A DNA stretch of 64,000 bases. Source: Salinibacterium sp. GTDB taxonomy: Bacteria; Actinomycetota; Actinomycetes; Actinomycetales; Microbacteriaceae. This document shows, piece after piece, positions 60,133 to 64,000 of this stretch. Every line of letters begins with the position of its first letter. The first letter of the stretch is position 1. The notes under the pieces were generated by a model, which was given only the letters and a program-made list of their open reading frames with translations, did no database searches and was not told where the DNA came from. Where the stretch lies: assembly GCA_015234465.1 (NCBI GenBank), contig JADGNA010000019.1:1-64000 (forward strand), written 5' to 3'. The position numbers and the translations under genes were made by a program.

Positions 60133-61260
60133 AGCGCCCCACTGTGTCCCAAACCCCGTGAACTCAGCCACGACCTCCCCCTCGGCGACGGAGACGATGC
60201 GGGTCACGATCGACACCGCCCGGGCGTGCGGGAAGTATGCGTCCGAGACCATGCCCGCGACATCCGGAACCACTTCGATCGCGACATGCCGCCCGTCTGG
60301 TGCGACCTCGAAACCATCGATGCCCTCCCGTTCGCTCGCGCGGTAAAGCACGCGGGGCGACTCGCCGTCGTCGACCACGATGGCGCTCGACACGCGCCCG
60401 CTCTCATCCAAGGGCAGCGCGAGCTTTTGCACCCGCTCCGGCCCATCGAGGAGGAACACGACGTCACCGCCGAAGGGAGCCGCGCCGTCGACCGGCGTGG
60501 GGCCGAACGGCATGGCTGTGCCGTCGTCGAGGGACAGTACGACGGTGTCGTGGTGGTCGCGCACGATGGCGGAGCCGCCGTCTGCCGAGACAGCCTCGAT
60601 GCCCTCCCACTCCCCCAGGCCTTCGACGTCATTCGGCGCGTCGGGGGCGAATCGCAGCAACTCCTCTTCCGTGTCGATCGCGAGCATCTCGGCTCCTCCC
60701 GGAAGCCAGGACCATGCAACCGCCTCGAACGGAGCTCCGTCGCGTTCGACGAGCTTTACGGTGTCCGCACCGGCCTCGAGCCAGAGCAAGGCATTCGAGA
60801 ACTCGCGCTCCTGCGGATCGCCCGCACTCGTGAACCGGAATGCGGCTCGCTCGCCCTCTGACGCGAGTGAATCGACAGCTCCCGCCGCGGGGAGAGCGAT
60901 TTCCCTCGCGGTGCCGGAGGCTACATCGACGCTCGTCAGGGAGTGAGCATCGGGCGTGCCGCTCACAATGACGAGGCTGCGCTCAGTGGCAGCGAATGTA
61001 TCGATCCGCTCGGCCGAATAGACCACGGATGTCTCGCCCGACTCGAGGTCGAACTCGATGACAGAATCGAGGCCGCCCACGGCGGGGTCGGCACGATCGA
61101 GCATGTAACCCGTGCGCGCCTCCGGGAGTGGAGCTGCAGCGTCGCCCGCGCCCTGGGGACCGTCCGCCCGCAGGAACGCGAAGGACACGACAGCGACAAC
61201 CCCGAGCGCGAGCACCGCGAGGCCGACCCTGAGGGCACGACCTCGCGTCGCCTTGCTCAT
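60121..61260 (-). CDS. Membrane-anchored beta-propeller-like protein
   Basis: A 379-residue protein with an N-terminal membrane segment (LRVGLAVLALGVVAVVSFAFL, about 10-30) and a large extracellular part. The repeated short strands and turns (VIEFDLESGETSVVYSAE, TSVDVASGTAREIALP, VVLSLDDGTAMPFGP, VTRIVSVAEGEVVAEF) suggest a TolB/WD-like propeller. The start is ATG 61260, 16 bp after the RNase E/G stop, so it is co-transcribed with rne. Role unknown; envelope or export related is a guess. Confidence 0.72.
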   Translation of the reverse strand: MSKATRGRALRVGLAVLALGVVAVVSFAFLRADGPQGAGDAAAPLPEARTGYMLDRADPAVGGLDSVIEFDLESGETSVVYSAERIDTFAATERSLVIVSGTPDAHSLTSVDVASGTAREIALPAAGAVDSLASEGERAAFRFTSAGDPQEREFSNALLWLEAGADTVKLVERDGAPFEAVAWSWLPGGAEMLAIDTEEELLRFAPDAPNDVEGLGEWEGIEAVSADGGSAIVRDHHDTVVLSLDDGTAMPFGPTPVDGAAPFGGDVVFLLDGPERVQKLALPLDESGRVSSAIVVDDGESPRVLYRASEREGIDGFEVAPDGRHVAIEVVPDVAGMVSDAYFPHARAVSIVTRIVSVAEGEVVAEFTGFGTQWGASAG

Positions 61261-61276
61261 GTGTGGCCGATCGCGA

Positions 61277-63910
61277 TCAGTCGTCGAGCGTGATCGACGT
61301 GCCTGATCCCGCCTGTACGACGCCGGCGCTCGATGCGCGGCGTGAGCCGCGGGAGCGGCCCTGCCCGGGCTGCTTCGGCTCCGGCAGGGCATCCAGCACG
61401 GTTCCGAGGATCTGTTCCGCGTCTTCCGAGCTGATCTTGCGCGCGGCACGGGGCGCCTTCACGACGGGGATGTCGAGGATCTCGACGACCTCTTCCTGCG
61501 ATTCGGCAGCACGGTCTTCTGCAGCGCTGTCGCCCTTCGTGTCTGCCGGCGGGGTCGCGTCGGCCTTCGCCGCCGCGTCTCCAGCGTCTGCATCCTTTGA
61601 CTCCGTCGTGCCCTTCGAACGCGAACGCCGGGAACGCGACTTCGAGGGCTTTTCCTCGGCGGTAGTGCCGCCCGTCGTGGCATCGGCCGTGGCCTGCGCC
61701 GCCTGCGTGTCCGACTTCTCTGCGCTGTCGGAGTCCGCCGGCTGGTTGGCGATCGTGCTCGCCGCAATCTGGGCGAGCGCGTTCTTCACGTCCTCCGTGA
61801 TGGCATGGGTCGCGGCCGCCTTGGGAGCGGCATTGGAACCGGCGCCGTTGTTGCCGTTGCCGTTGCCGTTGCCGTTGCCATTGTTGTTGCCGTTGCCATT
61901 GCCGCCCTTGCCACCACGGCCGCGGCGCGATTCGGGCTGCGGCGTCTGGCGGTGCTTCGTGACGGGATCGTGGTGCACGATGATGCCGCGGCCGGCACAC
62001 GTCTCGCAGGGCTCACTGAAGGACTCGAGCAGGCCGAGTCCGAGCTTCTTGCGCGTCATCTGCACGAGGCCGAGCGAGGTGACCTCGGCGACCTGGTGCT
62101 TCGTGCGGTCACGGCTCAGACACTCGACGAGGCGACGAAGCACGAGGTCGCGGTTGGACTCGAGCACCATGTCGATGAAGTCGACGACGATGATGCCGCC
62201 GATGTCACGCAGGCGCAGCTGGCGCACGATCTCCTCGGCAGCCTCGAGGTTGTTCTTGGTGACCGTCTCCTCGAGGTTTCCGCCGGAGCCGACGAACTTG
62301 CCCGTGTTGACGTCGACGACGGTCATGGCCTCGGTGCGGTCGATCACGAGCGAACCACCCGAGGGCAGCCAGACCTTGCGGTCGAGCGCCTTCTCGATCT
62401 GCTCGCTGATGCGGTACTCGTCGAAGGAGTCCTTCTCGCCGACGTGCGCCTCGACCCGGTCGACGAGGTCTGGTGCGACCTGGCGCAGGTAGCTCGTGAT
62501 GGTCTCGCGGGCATCCGCCCCCTCGATGACGAGCTTGTGGAAGTCCTCGTTGAAGACATCGCGCACGATCTTGACGAGGAGGTCCGGCTCGCTGTGGAGC
62601 AGTGCGGGCGCGTTGACCGACTCGATCGCGGAGCTGATCGCCGACCACTGCGAGGTGAGGCGGTTGACATCGAGCGTCAGCTGCTCCTCAGTCGCACCCT
62701 CGGCAGCCGTGCGCACGATGACGCCCGTGTTGTCGGGGAGCACCTCCTTGAGGATTTTCTTGAGACGCGCCCGCTCGGTGTCGGGCAGCTTGCGACTGAT
62801 GCCGTTCATCGAGCCGTTCGGCACGTACACGAGGTAGCGGCCTGGCAGGGAGACCTGGCTCGTGAGCCGGGCGCCCTTGTGACCAACCGGGTCCTTCGTC
62901 ACCTGCACGAGCACCTTGTCGCCGGGCTTGAGCGCCAGCTCGATGCGCCGGGCCTGGTTCTTGCCCTCGGCGGAGTTCTCGGCCGCAGCATCCCAGTCGA
63001 CCTCGCCCGAGTACAGCACGGCGTTGCGGCCCCGACCGATATCGACGAAGGCGGCCTCCATGCTGGGGAGCACGTTCTGCACGCGACCGAGGTACACGTT
63101 GCCGATGAGCGACGACTCCTGCGACTGGGCAACGTAGTGCTCGACCAGCACACCGTCCTCCAGCACGCCGATCTGGATGCGGTTGTTCTTCTGGCGCACG
63201 ACCATGACACGGTCGACACTCTCGCGACGCGCAAGGAACTCCGCCTCCGTGACGACGGGACGACGACGGCCGGCATCACGGCCGTCGCGACGGCGCTGCT
63301 TCTTGGCCTCGAGACGCGTCGAGCCGCGCACCTTCTGCGGTTCGTTCGAGGGCTCTGGCTGCTGCTTGGGCTGGCGAGCCTGGCGGCCGGAGGAGCGCTC
63401 CTGCGGCGCCCGGTCCTGGGAGCGCTCGGATTCTGCCTGCTCGTCGTCACCGGAACGGCGACGGGTGCGACGACGGCTCGAAGAGGACTCGTCCACGGCA
63501 TCGTCGGATGGCGACGGCGGAACCATGGTCGGCAGGTCGGGGGCACGGAAGAGCAGGGTCGTCGTCGACATCGCGACGAGCGGCTCAGGCGCCGCGGGAC
63601 TCTCCTGCGACTCGGCAGTGGCCGACGTCTCAGCTGCGGCGTCCTCGGCAGGCTCCGTCGCGACGGCAGCCCCATCACCTTCCGGGGTGGGAACCTCTGC
63701 CGGCGGGGCCGTGTCCGCTGCAGCGGTCTCCGGAGAAGCAGTCACGGCCTCAGCAGCCGCATTCGCTCGTTCCTCGGAAGGTGCGGATGCGGCACCCTGC
63801 GAGGCCTCGGCCTCGCTGCCCTTCGCCCTGCGGCCCCCGAAGAGCCTCACACGCCTGCGCGAGCCTTCCTTCTGCGTACCACCGTCATTGTTTTCGTTTG
63901 TCTCCACCAT
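61277..63910 (-). CDS. rne: Ribonuclease E/G family protein
   Basis: Endoribonuclease for mRNA decay and rRNA processing, 877 residues. A long disordered N-terminal region (about 1-250) rich in Ala, Glu and Arg precedes an S1-like domain (SSLIGNVYLGRVQNVLPSM), the RNase E/G core (GGIIVVDFIDMVLESNRD with catalytic acids) and the zinc-link CETCAG. The C-terminal tail holds an Asn-Gly repeat, followed by Lys/Arg-rich and acidic stretches. This inverted layout with extensions on both sides is usual for actinobacterial RNase E. ATG 63910 is supported by AGGAG upstream. Confidence 0.94.
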   Translation of the reverse strand: MVETNENNDGGTQKEGSRRRVRLFGGRRAKGSEAEASQGAASAPSEERANAAAEAVTASPETAAADTAPPAEVPTPEGDGAAVATEPAEDAAAETSATAESQESPAAPEPLVAMSTTTLLFRAPDLPTMVPPSPSDDAVDESSSSRRRTRRRSGDDEQAESERSQDRAPQERSSGRQARQPKQQPEPSNEPQKVRGSTRLEAKKQRRRDGRDAGRRRPVVTEAEFLARRESVDRVMVVRQKNNRIQIGVLEDGVLVEHYVAQSQESSLIGNVYLGRVQNVLPSMEAAFVDIGRGRNAVLYSGEVDWDAAAENSAEGKNQARRIELALKPGDKVLVQVTKDPVGHKGARLTSQVSLPGRYLVYVPNGSMNGISRKLPDTERARLKKILKEVLPDNTGVIVRTAAEGATEEQLTLDVNRLTSQWSAISSAIESVNAPALLHSEPDLLVKIVRDVFNEDFHKLVIEGADARETITSYLRQVAPDLVDRVEAHVGEKDSFDEYRISEQIEKALDRKVWLPSGGSLVIDRTEAMTVVDVNTGKFVGSGGNLEETVTKNNLEAAEEIVRQLRLRDIGGIIVVDFIDMVLESNRDLVLRRLVECLSRDRTKHQVAEVTSLGLVQMTRKKLGLGLLESFSEPCETCAGRGIIVHHDPVTKHRQTPQPESRRGRGGKGGNGNGNNNGNGNGNGNGNNGAGSNAAPKAAATHAITEDVKNALAQIAASTIANQPADSDSAEKSDTQAAQATADATTGGTTAEEKPSKSRSRRSRSKGTTESKDADAGDAAAKADATPPADTKGDSAAEDRAAESQEEVVEILDIPVVKAPRAARKISSEDAEQILGTVLDALPEPKQPGQGRSRGSRRASSAGVVQAGSGTSITLDD
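61845..61906. repeat. Coding microsatellite (6-bp GGCAAC-type units) in rne
   Basis: Tandem GTTGCC units on the plus strand encode the Asn-Gly run of the RNase E/G tail. The unit of six bases preserves frame when copies are gained or lost. This is a short coding repeat and not a CRISPR. Confidence 0.8.
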
Positions 63911-63966
63911 CGCTGGTGCACTCCTAAGCCGGTGTGGCAAACCGCGCTGCCATCCGGAACTCTCTC

Positions 63967-63992
63967 GCGGGGACCGCAATCGGCGGTCCCGC
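63967..63992 (-). other. Hairpin in the rne 5' region
   Basis: GCGGGACCGC-type stem of 10 bp with one bulged G and a short loop, about 60-80 bases before the rne start. Could be an autoregulatory leader structure or the 3' end of an upstream gene beyond the window; no T-run on the minus strand. Confidence 0.3.
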
Positions 63993-64000
63993 TAATCCTT

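Noticed and set aside
61845-61906. CRISPR-like array.
   Set aside because: The repeat is a 6-bp coding microsatellite inside rne with no spacers and no cas genes nearby.
63967-63992. Confirmed RNase E autoregulatory leader or terminator.
   Set aside because: The upstream sequence is outside the window and no T-run is present, so neither role can be decided.

Overview
The window reads as chromosome of a high-GC Gram-positive bacterium, most likely of the family Microbacteriaceae (Actinomycetota). The basis is the strong GC bias, frequent GTG and TTG starts, many leaderless genes, the actinobacterial gene order, and a dense GGATGC/GCATCC hexamer signature. No database search was possible, so the genus is left open.

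Two conserved housekeeping blocks frame the window, both mostly on the minus strand. Right block (51.2-63.9 kb, read right to left): RNase E/G, a membrane-anchored propeller-like protein, rplU, rpmA, obg, proB, proA, a small membrane protein, nadD, a Pro/Ala-rich membrane protein, rsfS, a hypothetical protein and tRNA-Ala(GGC). Left block (0-9.1 kb): leuS, comEA, comEC, holA, rpsT (plus strand) and lepA, which runs off the left edge. In many actinobacteria these blocks lie close together.

Between them, 9.2-24.5 kb holds ordinary accessory genes: an SGNH hydrolase, a divergent pabB/pabC pair whose start codons are only 11 bp apart, DedA, a TetR regulator, an App1-like phosphatase, a siderophore-interacting flavoprotein, an FUSC membrane protein, a Ski2-like helicase, a membrane hydrolase, an atypical SDR and an APH(6)-like kinase. 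At 49.3-51.2 kb lie pcm, an alpha/beta hydrolase and a macro-domain remnant.

The striking part is 24.6-49.3 kb, a self-contained accessory catabolic island of four transcription units. Unit 1 (plus): an Fbp/Pot-type ABC importer followed by a cytochrome P450. Unit 2 (minus): a complete Dpp/Opp importer, an MmgE/PrpD-family protein and a CapA-like metallophosphatase. Unit 3 (plus): a second P450, the gap-free paralogue of the first. Unit 4 (minus, nine genes): a polar-amino-acid-type importer, a second CapA-like protein, a CaiB/BaiF CoA-transferase, an MFS transporter, two 2-hydroxyacyl-CoA-dehydratase-like subunits and a PaaX-family regulator. Most genes within the minus-strand units overlap by 4 bp. 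Both P450s lack the usual I-helix acid/threonine pair, and the dehydratase-like pair has lost most expected Fe-S cysteines with no activator nearby. A 16-bp near-palindrome overlaps the Dpp promoter and a related site overlaps the Fbp promoter. I propose an uncharacterised pathway of uptake, unusual P450 chemistry and CoA activation under PaaX-type control; its substrate cannot be read from the sequence.
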